Virus record (IMG/VR): IMGVR_UViG_3300048584_000156
Location: 1-38,065 of that record
Source of the DNA: a virus
Length of the DNA: 38,065 nt
Direction: 5' to 3' (one strand)
Shown: one piece after another, positions 1 to 9,112 of the stretch
Layout: each line of letters begins with the position of its first letter
How positions within the stretch are numbered: position 1 is the first letter of the stretch
Program-made: the position numbers and the translations under genes
Notes under the pieces: model-generated
Told to the model about the DNA's origin: nothing
The model's input: only the letters and a program-made list of their open reading frames with translations
Database searches by the model: none

Positions 1-390
1 TGATTTTAATAATTTTGATGATTCTGAAGTGAAGCGGCACAGGGATTCAGCGGTAGCCGGGGGGAGATTCCCCCAGCCCCGAGCAAAGCTCAAGCCAAAA
101 ATCAAATTGATTTTCAGACACTCAATTTTAGACACTCAATTTTCTCAATTTTTAGATGGCGAGGTGAAGCTTATCGCCGTCGCCCTCGATAGGAGGGCGG
201 GGCCGGCGAATCGCTTTTTCTTGAGGCTGTTTTGGAGTTTTTGCGGGAGCGGTGCGTCGGACTCGAAGCATGCGACAAGGTCGTAATACCAATGCCGGTG
301 TTTTGAAATTGGATTGTGTCCGGTGCCTGAGCGTTGATTTCACGAAGATTCGAATGGAAAACCATCACGGAAACGGCCATTCTCTAGGCA
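1..390. other. Host intergenic region, no convincing gene
   Basis: Non-coding stretch before the host gene. I see an AT-rich first 30 bp, a small G5/C5 hairpin at about 60-74, a 14-bp-period direct repeat at 116-153, and then GC-rich sequence without a recognisable promoter. Short open frames exist on both strands, but their translations are low-complexity, arginine-rich and lack any domain, so I leave them out. Confidence 0.5.
116..153. repeat. 14-bp-period direct repeat
   Basis: Two exact copies of AGACACTCAATTTT (116-129 and 130-143) are followed by a partial third copy, CTCAATTTTT. The period is 14, twice the 7-bp period seen repeatedly in the prophage. It lies in the upstream region of the host gene. 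No function is assigned. Confidence 0.8.
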
Positions 391-3069
391 ATGGAAGAAA
401 GGCTATGCCGAAAAAACGATCCACGCCCGTGGTTCGCGCTGCTGCTGGGAAGTTACCTGGTTTGCGGTATGGTTTTCCTCGGATTCGCCCGGACGCCGTG
501 GCAGGTGGCGCTTGTCGTCGGCACTGCGGTAACTGCGGATTTTATCGGCAATCTCCTCTTGAGAAAACACAAGGGCTTTCCATGGAGTGGGTTGATCACC
601 GGCTGTGGCTTGAGTCTGTTGCTCGACTATGGATCCAATTTCTGGCTACCGCTACTGCCACCCTTGTTAGCGATCGGCTCAAAGCATCTCTTCACGGTGG
701 ACGGCCGCCATGTTTACAATCCGGCCTTGTTCGGCCTGGTCGCCAGTTTGGCAATCGGCGGCGGAATGATTTCCCCGGCGCCGGCTTATCAATGGGGTGG
801 GACCTGGGCGGTTGCTATGTTTTTGGTTGGGTTGGCGTTGGTGGTGTTCATCCCGAGGATCGGGCGTGGTTGGCTGGTTGGCTCGTTTTTGATTTTCTAT
901 ATGATCCAGACGGCATTCCGCGCCTGGGTGATGCGGCATCACGTGCCGCCGGAGGCGATCTGGTTGGGCACGCTCAGCGCACCGGCGTTTTTCCTGTTCA
1001 CCTTTTACATGCTAACGGATCCGGCGACCTCACCGCCAAAACGCGGAGCGCAAATCAGCATCGCCGCAGCGATCACCGTGATCGATCTTGGGTTTCATTT
1101 CCGGCAGAGTTATTACACGTTGTTCTACGCGGCGTTCACGGTGCAGACGGCGCGTTTTGCCTGGGGGTGGTGGCAGCACCGGGCCTTTTTGGACTGGAAG
1201 GAATGGCTCACTCGCGCTGCATTGGCAGCCGGCTTGTGCGGCGTCGCATTCCTGCTGGGCCGCACGCCTAGCGGGATCACGAAGGATCCGGGATTCGCCT
1301 GGGTGGAAATGGAAAAATTTCCATCCGAACAAGGCACCATTCTCACCGACATTGACCCCCGTCTGCAACACGTCGGGAAATGGATCCTCTCGATCGGCGA
1401 CGCGGTGGCGGTAGCGGATGTCGATGGCGACGGCTTGCAGGACGTCTTTCTAACGAGGCCGATGAAGCGTCCGCTGGATCGATGCACGCTTTTCCGCAAC
1501 ACTGGCGGGCTGAGCTTCGAGCGGGTGGAAATCCCCGCGATGGAAAAAATCCGCAACGATCCGGCAGCCTCCGGCTTGGCATCCTGCGCGGTTTTCGCCG
1601 ACATCGAGAACGATGGCGACCAGGATCTCTTCCTCGGCATCGGCTTCGGTAAGAGTCGTCTCTTCCGCAACGAACTGATGGAAACGGGGAAACCCGCTTT
1701 TACCGATGTCACCGAAGCGGGTGGCATCCTCGGGCATCACACCTGTGTCGCTGCAATGTTTTTCGATCCGGATCGCGACGGCGATCTCGACCTCCTGCTA
1801 GGCAACTCTCTCACGCCCTATCTTCCCGACTATGCCGAGCTCACGCCGCTCAATCCCTTCCGCCTGCCACAGCCAGCGTATGAGGGCGACCGGCGGATGT
1901 TCCACTTCATGCATCAGAGCTGGCACCAGGCGTCTAACGGTGGGTTGAACCAGTTTTACCGCAACCGTGGCGACGGGCATTTCGTTCTCGAAGACATCGT
2001 GAAGCTCGGCATGCCGGAAACCCACTGGACGCTTGCGCTAAACTCCGCGGACTTTGATGGCGACGGCTGGCCGGACGTTTACGCGGCCTCGGATTTTGGA
2101 CCAGACGATGTTTACATGAATGAGAAGGGCAAAGGTTTCCGGCGGATCGAAGGCGCTCATTTCGGCTCGATCGGACGAGATACTTACAAGGGGATGAATG
2201 CGAGCATCGCCGACTTCGACCGCAACGGCACGCCTGACATTTACGTTTCCAACGTTCATGCGCCGATGCAGGCGGAGGGGAGTCTGTTATGGATGACGGA
2301 GCGCACGCAAAACGGCGTTGTCTTCCGCAATGACGCGTCCAGTCGTGGCGCGTTAAACCCATTCCGCTTCGGCTGGGGCGCGGGAGCGATGGACCTCGAC
2401 CTCGACGGATGGACGGACTTGGTGCAGGCAAATGGCATGGTGGACGACCACATGGACCGCAAGTTTCCGAACCCCCGTGACTATTGGTATGTCAACGGCC
2501 AGGTCGCCCGCAGCGGCCCGGAAGTCCACGCCTACGCCGACCGCTGGGGCGACACACGCGGTTACACGATCTGGGGAACCCAGGCGAACCGTGTGTTGTT
2601 GAATCGCGGCGGAATCTTCCATGAAGCCGCGGAAATCACCGATCTAACAAGACTCGGAAACACGCGTGGAGTTGCGCTCGCCGATTTCGACAACGACGGT
2701 GATCCGGACCTGGTGCTGACCCGGCAGTTTGATTCCGTGCTTTTCTACGAGAATCATCGTAGCAAACCTGCCGCATGGGCCGGTTTCGAGGTGATGGGCG
2801 ACGGCAAAACAGTTAGTTCGGATCCAGTCGGCAGTGTGTTGGAAATTTCCCGCAAGGGCGAACGCTGGCACTCCGACGTGCTGAATGTCTCCGGCTTCTC
2901 CGCCCAAGGCGACCGCCGCGTGGTGGTCGGGCTTGGGGCGGATTCGTCACCGGTGCAGGTGAGTGTCCGCTGGCTTGATGGCAGCAAACAAGACCTCGGA
3001 GTTTTCGAAAGCGGGAAATACCACCGCATCCACAAGGCCTCTTCACTCACTCCGGTCTCCGTCCGATAA
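391..3069 (+). CDS. RnfD/NqrB-like membrane domain fused to FG-GAP repeats and ASPIC/UnbV domain (host gene)
   Basis: 892-aa host protein. Residues about 15-300 hold around eight hydrophobic segments with the RnfD/NqrB hallmarks of a NPALFG motif and a MLTDPATSP motif near residue 210. A large predicted extracytoplasmic part follows, with at least seven FG-GAP/VCBS calcium-binding loops of DxDxDG type (for example VADVDGDGLQD, SADFDGDGWPD, LADFDNDGDPD). The last about 90 residues match the ASPIC/UnbV domain (SGFSAQGD then VVVGLGAD). The covalent-flavin SGAT motif of true RnfD is not seen, so electron transport is doubtful; the membrane part may only anchor the propeller outside. The ATG at 391 is the first start giving a plausible N-terminus. 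The gene ends 67 bp before the candidate phage end and looks intact. Domain assignment is strong; biological role is unknown. Confidence 0.85.
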   Translation: MEERLCRKNDPRPWFALLLGSYLVCGMVFLGFARTPWQVALVVGTAVTADFIGNLLLRKHKGFPWSGLITGCGLSLLLDYGSNFWLPLLPPLLAIGSKHLFTVDGRHVYNPALFGLVASLAIGGGMISPAPAYQWGGTWAVAMFLVGLALVVFIPRIGRGWLVGSFLIFYMIQTAFRAWVMRHHVPPEAIWLGTLSAPAFFLFTFYMLTDPATSPPKRGAQISIAAAITVIDLGFHFRQSYYTLFYAAFTVQTARFAWGWWQHRAFLDWKEWLTRAALAAGLCGVAFLLGRTPSGITKDPGFAWVEMEKFPSEQGTILTDIDPRLQHVGKWILSIGDAVAVADVDGDGLQDVFLTRPMKRPLDRCTLFRNTGGLSFERVEIPAMEKIRNDPAASGLASCAVFADIENDGDQDLFLGIGFGKSRLFRNELMETGKPAFTDVTEAGGILGHHTCVAAMFFDPDRDGDLDLLLGNSLTPYLPDYAELTPLNPFRLPQPAYEGDRRMFHFMHQSWHQASNGGLNQFYRNRGDGHFVLEDIVKLGMPETHWTLALNSADFDGDGWPDVYAASDFGPDDVYMNEKGKGFRRIEGAHFGSIGRDTYKGMNASIADFDRNGTPDIYVSNVHAPMQAEGSLLWMTERTQNGVVFRNDASSRGALNPFRFGWGAGAMDLDLDGWTDLVQANGMVDDHMDRKFPNPRDYWYVNGQVARSGPEVHAYADRWGDTRGYTIWGTQANRVLLNRGGIFHEAAEITDLTRLGNTRGVALADFDNDGDPDLVLTRQFDSVLFYENHRSKPAAWAGFEVMGDGKTVSSDPVGSVLEISRKGERWHSDVLNVSGFSAQGDRRVVVGLGADSSPVQVSVRWLDGSKQDLGVFESGKYHRIHKASSLTPVSVR

Positions 3070-3136
3070 GGAGGGCAAACACTCCTGTCTGCCTGGACAA
3101 TGAGTGGAGAAAGTGGCGTGCCCTGCGCTTCTCTTA

Positions 3137-3184
3137 TGTAAGCGACACGCGATTTGAGAAAAACGGACACCGATTTGAGAAAAA
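3137..3184. mobile_element. Candidate transposition end of the Mu-like prophage with two transposase-binding repeats
   Basis: Just after the host gene and just before the last late gene, the sequence starts with TG (3137-3138), the universal terminal dinucleotide of Mu-class ends. It contains two exact copies of GATTTGAGAAAAA (3151-3163 and 3172-3184), each preceded by a related GACAC box (3144-3148, 3166-3170). The 21-bp spacing is two helical turns, as for transposase sites on one DNA face. The 5 bp before TG (TCTTA) would be the target duplication. The partner end is outside the window, so this is inference from position and pattern. Confidence 0.55.
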
Positions 3185-3188
3185 GTGA

Positions 3189-5183
3189 CTAAAATGTCGT
3201 TTCCACGGTTTCTACTTTTGCCGCCCACCGAATGGTGGTGCTGGCCTGCCCGGTGACCGTAATGATCAGCTGCCCACTTGTGTTGGCGGTGATCGCCAGC
3301 GCCCAAGTGGAGGCTCCGGCATCTGTGTGCGTGCTGATGACGGGCGTTCCAACCAGCGCCGTCGTGCCGGCTGATGCGTTACGCTTGATGGCACCGCTGA
3401 TGTGCCACGCGGCAGAATCGCCGGACGAGTTGCGGGCTACGACTTGTCCTCTGAACGAATAAGAGGAATTATTGGGAAGCGTGATCCTTTGGCTGGATCC
3501 ATCCAAGGCAAGTTCGGTCGGAGTTGCTCCGCTTGTCGATACCCGGTGAATATAGGTCACCGCCTGCGCATCGCCAGTCGCCCCAAATCGCCCGGCTGCA
3601 TGAGCCATCGCCCCGTAATGTCCTCTGGTGGTGGCGAAGCTGCCGAAGCTCCCCGAATACTCGCCAGACGCCGTGTTGTCAGAGCCTCCGAGACAGAAAG
3701 AGGAATTCGCGTTGGCTGAATTTCCGCCGCCGCCGAGGGTTAATGAATAAGCGCCTGAAGCCGTGTTGGCAAAGCCACCAGAAATCGACGCCTCGCCAGA
3801 TGCCGTGTTTGTTGCGCCGCCAATGACCGTGGATCGCGGGCCAGTGGCTTGGTTGTGTTGCCCCCCGCTGATGGTTGATTGGGACCCGCTGGCTACATGG
3901 CTACTTGATGACCGTGTTTGCTGCCAATCGACTGCACTACTCCCGCGCTTGTTGCCGCCGGTTGTGGAGTTATCGGCTTGGTGGGCGCTCACTGCGCCCG
4001 TGCCTTTTGGTGATATGACCGCATCTACGTTGGCGGCGGCGTTGGTGGCGAGCAAGCGCACGGCAGGCACTGTCGCGTTGGGGGTGGTGCTGTTCACGCT
4101 CTCGGACCAGTGGGTCAAGCCTCCGGCTGTGGCCCAGGTGCCATCTCCTCGCCAGTAAGTGGAGCCCGAGGCTCCGGTGCCTCCATTTAAATTGCCCACG
4201 GGAAGGTTACCTGTGATGTCTGACCCAGCCCGCACGGTGAGTGTGTTGGAGGCTCCTGAAATGGTCTTGCCGGTGAGCGTTTGAGAGGTGGTTGTGTCGG
4301 CTACCACTCCTGACGGGACTGTCTTGGTGGCCCACCCGTCGAGGTCTGCGTCCCAGGCCTGGACTGTGGAGCCGATCGCGGGGGGATTTACCCATGCTGG
4401 AAGGCCCGCAGTCACTTGTAGAATCTGCCCTGAAGCGCCGATCCCGAGCCGTTCGACATTGCCAATGGTTGAGCGATAATAGATGTCGCCTACCGCTCCC
4501 CCGGCGTTGTTGAAGAAGACGTTGACACCGAGATTGGCGGTGCCGGAGACGGTCAAATCCGTCGCATCAATATCCGCTGCGGTGAGGGTGGCTCCGCTGG
4601 AAATATTCCCACTGAAAGTGCTGGCGTCGCGAAACCATTTCACTCCGTAAACATTCTGGTTTCCGGTCTGTTTTACCGCGAGTTCGTCGATGGTGTTCCG
4701 GGTGCGGAGCGGGGACATGACCACGTCGTCGGCGGAGGCACTCGCGGCTTGCGATTCGGTCGCGAAATCCAGCGCGGCGCTCGGCAGATTGGTGAGCTCG
4801 CTGCCGTCCACTGCGGGGAGCTTTCCGGTGGTGGCGTCCAACCTCACCAACTCGCCGGGAGCGGTGCCTGAGGCGAGCGTCGCCGCGTCCATCAACGCCG
4901 CTGAACCGAGGCCAAGAGCCGTGCGCTGCGCACTGGAGTTTGCCGCAGTGGCCAGCGCTTTTCCAGCCGTGGTGAACCCCCATCCGGTGAACAACTCATT
5001 GATCGTGATCTTTTTGGATCCAGCCGTCCCCGCGCTCAGATCCACGATGCCAATCACGTCGTCGGCAGGCGCGAGAGCGGCGGCGGCGAGCGATTCGCGA
5101 TCGGTAATTTTCTGCTGCCCGGAAAGGGTGTTGCAAGTCATCAGAAAGACGCTTGCAAGGATGATTCTCTGTGGTGTTTTCAT
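3189..5183 (-). CDS. Tail fibre / adhesin-like protein with YadA-type head repeats
   Basis: 664 aa, last late gene, next to the phage end, the usual place for receptor-binding fibres. Residues 1-22 look like a Sec signal peptide (MKTPQ, hydrophobic ILASVFLM, small residues), odd for a phage fibre. Residues about 425-535 carry repeats of the form ISGGxxNxASG, as in the trimeric beta-roll heads of YadA/Hia adhesins and many fibres. The middle part has tail-fibre-like phrases (SALDFATESQAASASADDVVMSPLRT, written here only as the motif around residues 137-162; GGTGAS near 335). The last about 100 residues would be the tip. The start ATG lies 6 bp after the stop of the upstream hub-like gene. Fibre is well supported by position and repeats; receptor is unknown. 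Confidence 0.75.
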   Translation of the reverse strand: MKTPQRIILASVFLMTCNTLSGQQKITDRESLAAAALAPADDVIGIVDLSAGTAGSKKITINELFTGWGFTTAGKALATAANSSAQRTALGLGSAALMDAATLASGTAPGELVRLDATTGKLPAVDGSELTNLPSAALDFATESQAASASADDVVMSPLRTRNTIDELAVKQTGNQNVYGVKWFRDASTFSGNISSGATLTAADIDATDLTVSGTANLGVNVFFNNAGGAVGDIYYRSTIGNVERLGIGASGQILQVTAGLPAWVNPPAIGSTVQAWDADLDGWATKTVPSGVVADTTTSQTLTGKTISGASNTLTVRAGSDITGNLPVGNLNGGTGASGSTYWRGDGTWATAGGLTHWSESVNSTTPNATVPAVRLLATNAAANVDAVISPKGTGAVSAHQADNSTTGGNKRGSSAVDWQQTRSSSSHVASGSQSTISGGQHNQATGPRSTVIGGATNTASGEASISGGFANTASGAYSLTLGGGGNSANANSSFCLGGSDNTASGEYSGSFGSFATTRGHYGAMAHAAGRFGATGDAQAVTYIHRVSTSGATPTELALDGSSQRITLPNNSSYSFRGQVVARNSSGDSAAWHISGAIKRNASAGTTALVGTPVISTHTDAGASTWALAITANTSGQLIITVTGQASTTIRWAAKVETVETTF

Positions 5184-5189
5184 GGTCTG

Positions 5190-6974
5190 TTATTCGTTGA
5201 TTGGATAGGTGGTGTTGTCCTCGTTGATCTCCCAGTTGAGGCCGTCCTCATTGAGAATGGTGTCGAGCGGAGAACCGCTGGTTCCTGCTTGATCGAGCCA
5301 GTAGATATTGTCGTTCCCGGACTGTCGGAAGCGGTTCACGAGATCCCTGAAAGCGTGTCGCGCCGGTGGGCCTAAAGTGAAGGTGATTTCTCCCGTCTTC
5401 GGCGTCACGGAGTAGCCGGAAATGAGCGCTTTCATGTCGGCGAGTTCTGGCAAAGTTCCGGTGATATTCAGGACGCTTCCCACGAGGTTTGCGGGCGGTG
5501 TTTCGCTCGTCGCGATGCTGACTTGTCCTTCCCAGGGCACGAAGTTTTGGGTCTCCAATAAATAGTCCGCAAAGCCTGCCGGAGGGTTGAACCAGCCCCA
5601 GTCTTCCTGGCGGATCAAAGTGGTGTCTTCGGCCCATAAAGTCTTCACCAGCGGGACCACGGTTGAGACGGTGGCCTGCCAGACATACCGGTAACTTAAA
5701 AGGCCCGCCACGACGACGAAATGGACGGTGGGTCGCACGCCTAAAATTCTCGCCCACTTGGGGCGCTCAGGCACACCTCCGCCGAAGAGTCCGGTGATCG
5801 CTGACGATGCCACCGTCGCGGTGATCCGCGCTTGCACGGCCGCGATTCCATCCTTCTTGAACCAGTCTTTGATTTCCCCCTTGGTGAGGTAGTAAGGCCA
5901 CTCACTCAGGTTGATTTCCTCGCCCTCGGAATCAGTTGCTAACAGCATCGGGTCGGTGGGCCAGGAAGTCGATGATCCTGGGGCCACATCCACTTGGGCC
6001 GTGGTGTAAACATTCACGTCCGCATCGCCCGCTTTGAGCAGGTCGTGCCAAAGCTCCAAAGCGTCGCCAATGTGACCGGCTAGAGGCGTGCTTTTCACGA
6101 CCACGAAGTCCGTTAAATCCTGCGGCAGGGTGAGGTCCAGTTCCGGTCCGGTGACGGTGATGATTTGGCGGTCCGGAAGCCCCCCGGCGGACGCCCCCGC
6201 CGTGAGTGTTTTGAAGGCCGTGGCCCGGGTGTTTCCATAGGCTTCGCGCTCCGCGTAGTTGATGTTGATTTCCGAGATTTGTAGATCGTGGCGGGGAGTG
6301 ATTTTGATCAATGAAATCGTGACTGCCGCCGGGTCCAGAGTCACCACCGTGGCCGTCGCTCGCCGCTGCATGGTCAGCGCGGGATTTCCGCCTCCGCTGT
6401 AGTCGAAGTAGATCAATCCATCCACCACCAGCCGCATCACTTCCGCGAAGGCTTCGGACAAGCTCGAGTCCTTGATGCTCAGCCTCGGCACGTCTCCACA
6501 GGCGGCGATGCTGCCTAGCTGCAACGGCATCCCCACGGCGATGGCCCGCGCCGCAAGGCTCGTCAAGTGCGCCGCCGGTGAGCCGGTGTCGAAGAGGTAG
6601 ATCATCCGCGTGGTCACCACCGTCGTCTCGTCTTCCACCTCCGTGCTCAGCGGCGTCTTGGTGAGCCAATACCACGGCCCGGAAACCGTGATGGAATACC
6701 CGTAAGCCGCAGCGGAAAAGTTAGGCTTACGGCCCGTGACATGGCCGGAAAAGTAGCGGTCTCCATTGAGCAGGATGGTCACCTCCTGGCCGATCTCAGG
6801 CAGCAGTCCCGCCGCCTCGTCGAGGTTGCGCAGCCACACTTCCCAAGTCGCCTCGTCGGGAGTGAGTGAGCCGAAGTTGATCTGCAAGCCGTCGCACTGC
6901 GCTTCTTCCAGAGTCCTCACGGTCTCATCCAGGGCCTTGCCCGCTTCGCCGGAAATGTGCCACTCGTCGCTCAT
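5190..6974 (-). CDS. Tail hub / baseplate-like protein
   Basis: 594 aa, between the tape measure gene and the fibre gene. Its ATG overlaps the tape measure stop (ATGA), indicating translational coupling. The N-terminal part (residues about 1-115) is all-beta with a GQEVTILLNG...FSGHVTG pattern followed by YSITVSGPWYWL, resembling the gpD/gp27-like hub fold that closes phage tails. The C-terminal part has several aromatic beta segments and ends with an NEDGLNWEINEDNTTY stretch. No catalytic motif was found. The hub role is inferred from gene order (tape measure, hub, fibre) and fold-like patterns, not from a recognised family signature. Confidence 0.55.
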   Translation of the reverse strand: MSDEWHISGEAGKALDETVRTLEEAQCDGLQINFGSLTPDEATWEVWLRNLDEAAGLLPEIGQEVTILLNGDRYFSGHVTGRKPNFSAAAYGYSITVSGPWYWLTKTPLSTEVEDETTVVTTRMIYLFDTGSPAAHLTSLAARAIAVGMPLQLGSIAACGDVPRLSIKDSSLSEAFAEVMRLVVDGLIYFDYSGGGNPALTMQRRATATVVTLDPAAVTISLIKITPRHDLQISEININYAEREAYGNTRATAFKTLTAGASAGGLPDRQIITVTGPELDLTLPQDLTDFVVVKSTPLAGHIGDALELWHDLLKAGDADVNVYTTAQVDVAPGSSTSWPTDPMLLATDSEGEEINLSEWPYYLTKGEIKDWFKKDGIAAVQARITATVASSAITGLFGGGVPERPKWARILGVRPTVHFVVVAGLLSYRYVWQATVSTVVPLVKTLWAEDTTLIRQEDWGWFNPPAGFADYLLETQNFVPWEGQVSIATSETPPANLVGSVLNITGTLPELADMKALISGYSVTPKTGEITFTLGPPARHAFRDLVNRFRQSGNDNIYWLDQAGTSGSPLDTILNEDGLNWEINEDNTTYPINE

Positions 6975-8662
6975 TTTCCTGCGTTTGCCTCCAGTGCTTT
7001 GAGTCTCCGGTTTTGCTCGTCGAGCTTGGCGTTCACCGCCGTCACCGCAGAGACGGACGTGTCGATCACGGCGATGACTTTGTTAAGCACCTCCCGGTTC
7101 TTGTCCGTGCTCGCGGTGCTCTTGGCGAGCAGCTGTTGGAACAGCCCGAACACCTCTTGCTGTTCCCCGCCGTCCACGCCATTGGCGGCGAGTCCCTTGA
7201 TCTTCTCAACTACATTGAGAACCTCCGGGGACTGCGCTGCATCGCCGATGATTGCCAAGGTGTCCGCCAACTGCTGGTTCACTTGCTGGCTGGCTTTTTG
7301 CTCTGCGCCCTTGAGTTCTGTAGAGTTCAATTTCTCTCTCTGTCCTTGCTGCAGGGTGCCGAGATCGAGGTTGATCGCGGCGGCATTGTTTCGCGTCGCT
7401 TGCACCAGGTTTGACACATTGGTTTGAGCGGCTAGGACTTCTACAGAAAGGTCTGCAACTTTTCTGTTCAGCTCCGCATCATCGCCGGTGATGCTTTTTT
7501 CCAAAGCCGCGATGCGGCCCTCAAGGACTGCTTGGTTGGTTTTGTTGACCGGGTCATTTAGCTTTTTTTGCGCTTCATCGGCCGCCTTGGTGGTTGGAAT
7601 GATTTTAGGGAAAAGACCCCCAAGGATTTGTAATCCTGGATCGTCGGTATCTCTCTCCTGAGCCGCTTTTTTGAGTTCCTCGTTTTTCTCGCGTAGAACC
7701 GCGAGCCTCGCCCGATCCGTGGCCAGAAGCTCTAACGCTTTTTTCTGCGCCTCCTCAGCCTGCTTCAGCTCCGCCGCTTTTGTCTGCGCCGCCTCTTGAG
7801 CCGCCGCCACCCTCGCTTGCTCGGACACCAGGCCTTGGCGCGCCAACTCTTCCGCTCGTTCTTGCACCCGCAGTGAGGCGTCATTCGCCACGCGCCGAGT
7901 GTCCACCGGTTTCCCTGCTTCCGCTGCTTTTTGGTTGGCGGCCGCCGTTGCGTTCTCTCGATCGCTCGCCCTTCGATCAAGCTGTGCTAAGGACAGTTTG
8001 TTCTCAGACTTAACAACCTCATCAATGGCGGTCTTTAGAGCGGCCGCTCGCTTGGAAGCTAGATCGAAAGCGGTCGCTGTGTCTTCGAATTCCTGGTTCA
8101 AATCAGCCGTTTTGTTCTTGGCGATCTGTTGTATCGCCTCATCCATCTCTTCTAACTTCTCCTTCGCGGACCGGGTATCTGTCCCCATCTTCGAAAACAC
8201 ATTGAATGCCACAGCCCCGATCGCGATGATAGCCCCTGCGATGGAACCCGCCGGGCCGAAGGCTCCCAGGAACTGAGGTGCCTGCTGACCGAAAGCGGTC
8301 ATCGCGGATGTGCCGCCCCCCACTTGGACGGCGAAGTCCTGAATCTGAAATCCAGCCTGCTGGATCTTTCCTGTTAACGGCCCACCAAGCTTGGACGCTA
8401 CACCCTCAGAGGTGTTCCCCGTGCGTGCCAGCTCCGTGTTGAACTTCTTCACCTGAGCCTCGGCCAGCGCCAATTGATTCTTGGCCGCCGCCACCTTTTC
8501 TCCGAGATCCACAAATTCCCGACTCCCAATCGGTGTGTTGTTCAGATCCCTCTTGAGACGCTTCACCTCATCGCCTAATTGCTCAATGCTTTTGTCTGTC
8601 TCTTTCACCCCGGACGTATCCGCCGTGGTCTCAATATCGATGTTGAAATTTTTATCAGCCAT
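6971..8662 (-). CDS. Tail tape measure protein
   Basis: 563 aa. Residues 1-80 and most of 160-560 are predicted alpha-helical coiled coil, rich in Ala, Lys, Glu and Gln. A single hydrophobic block lies at about 136-158 (GPAGSIAGAIIAIGAVAFNVF). This is the usual architecture of a tape measure, which sets tail length and helps DNA pass into the cell. It is short for the family, so the tail should be short (roughly 80-90 nm by the usual 1.5 angstrom per residue rule). It is the only long coiled-coil protein in the tail block, and it is coupled by ATGA to the hub-like gene. Confidence 0.8.
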   Translation of the reverse strand: MADKNFNIDIETTADTSGVKETDKSIEQLGDEVKRLKRDLNNTPIGSREFVDLGEKVAAAKNQLALAEAQVKKFNTELARTGNTSEGVASKLGGPLTGKIQQAGFQIQDFAVQVGGGTSAMTAFGQQAPQFLGAFGPAGSIAGAIIAIGAVAFNVFSKMGTDTRSAKEKLEEMDEAIQQIAKNKTADLNQEFEDTATAFDLASKRAAALKTAIDEVVKSENKLSLAQLDRRASDRENATAAANQKAAEAGKPVDTRRVANDASLRVQERAEELARQGLVSEQARVAAAQEAAQTKAAELKQAEEAQKKALELLATDRARLAVLREKNEELKKAAQERDTDDPGLQILGGLFPKIIPTTKAADEAQKKLNDPVNKTNQAVLEGRIAALEKSITGDDAELNRKVADLSVEVLAAQTNVSNLVQATRNNAAAINLDLGTLQQGQREKLNSTELKGAEQKASQQVNQQLADTLAIIGDAAQSPEVLNVVEKIKGLAANGVDGGEQQEVFGLFQQLLAKSTASTDKNREVLNKVIAVIDTSVSAVTAVNAKLDEQNRRLKALEANAGK

Positions 8663-8674
8663 GGTGCGTTTGAG

Positions 8675-9112
8675 TTAGAGTGGAGTGGTTGTCTTGATGT
8701 GATAGGTCCGCACCAGGGTGGCCGCTGCACCGCTGGGTAGCTCGGGAGTCACGTCGCTCACGACCGCGTCCGGGAATACCACGGGGGCTTCGCCAGGGGC
8801 CGTCACCGTCAGCGTGCCCGTGCCGGAAATGATCATCGGCAGATCTGCCAGCGCACCATCCAAAAAGGCCTGCTGCGCGTCCATCGTGGATGGCATGTCC
8901 ACTTCCACCTCAAGATCGAAGTCCAGCGTCACAGCTCCCAGTGGGCGCGAGAATCCGGCGCTGCGCAAGATTCCATCCTTTTCCACCACCTCCTGGCTCG
9001 CCGTGAAATCCGGCAGCCGCACCAACCAGCCGCCCTCCCCTACCAACTCCACCGCTGGATACCCCGGTTCGGAATTCTCAAACACGATGCTCACTGGACT
9101 TTGGATGCTCAT
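8675..9112 (-). CDS. Small tail-block protein, unassigned
   Basis: 145 aa, mostly beta strands (SIVFENSEPGYPAVELVGEGGWLVRLPDF) with a GTGTLTVTAPGEAPVVF segment and a C-terminal YHIKTT strand. It sits directly before the tape measure gene, and its ATG overlaps the stop of the upstream gene (ATGA). The position before the tape measure suggests a tail assembly or tail-tip component. I do not recognise the family. Confidence 0.6.
   Translation of the reverse strand: MSIQSPVSIVFENSEPGYPAVELVGEGGWLVRLPDFTASQEVVEKDGILRSAGFSRPLGAVTLDFDLEVEVDMPSTMDAQQAFLDGALADLPMIISGTGTLTVTAPGEAPVVFPDAVVSDVTPELPSGAAATLVRTYHIKTTTPL

Noticed and set aside
252-1271. Long + frame overlapping the host gene start
   Set aside because: Arg/Gly-rich translation without domains, a shadow of the 892-aa gene in another frame.
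3070-3136. Rho-independent terminator after the host gene
   Set aside because: GGAG/CTCC-type strings are present, but no stable stem with U-tract could be drawn.
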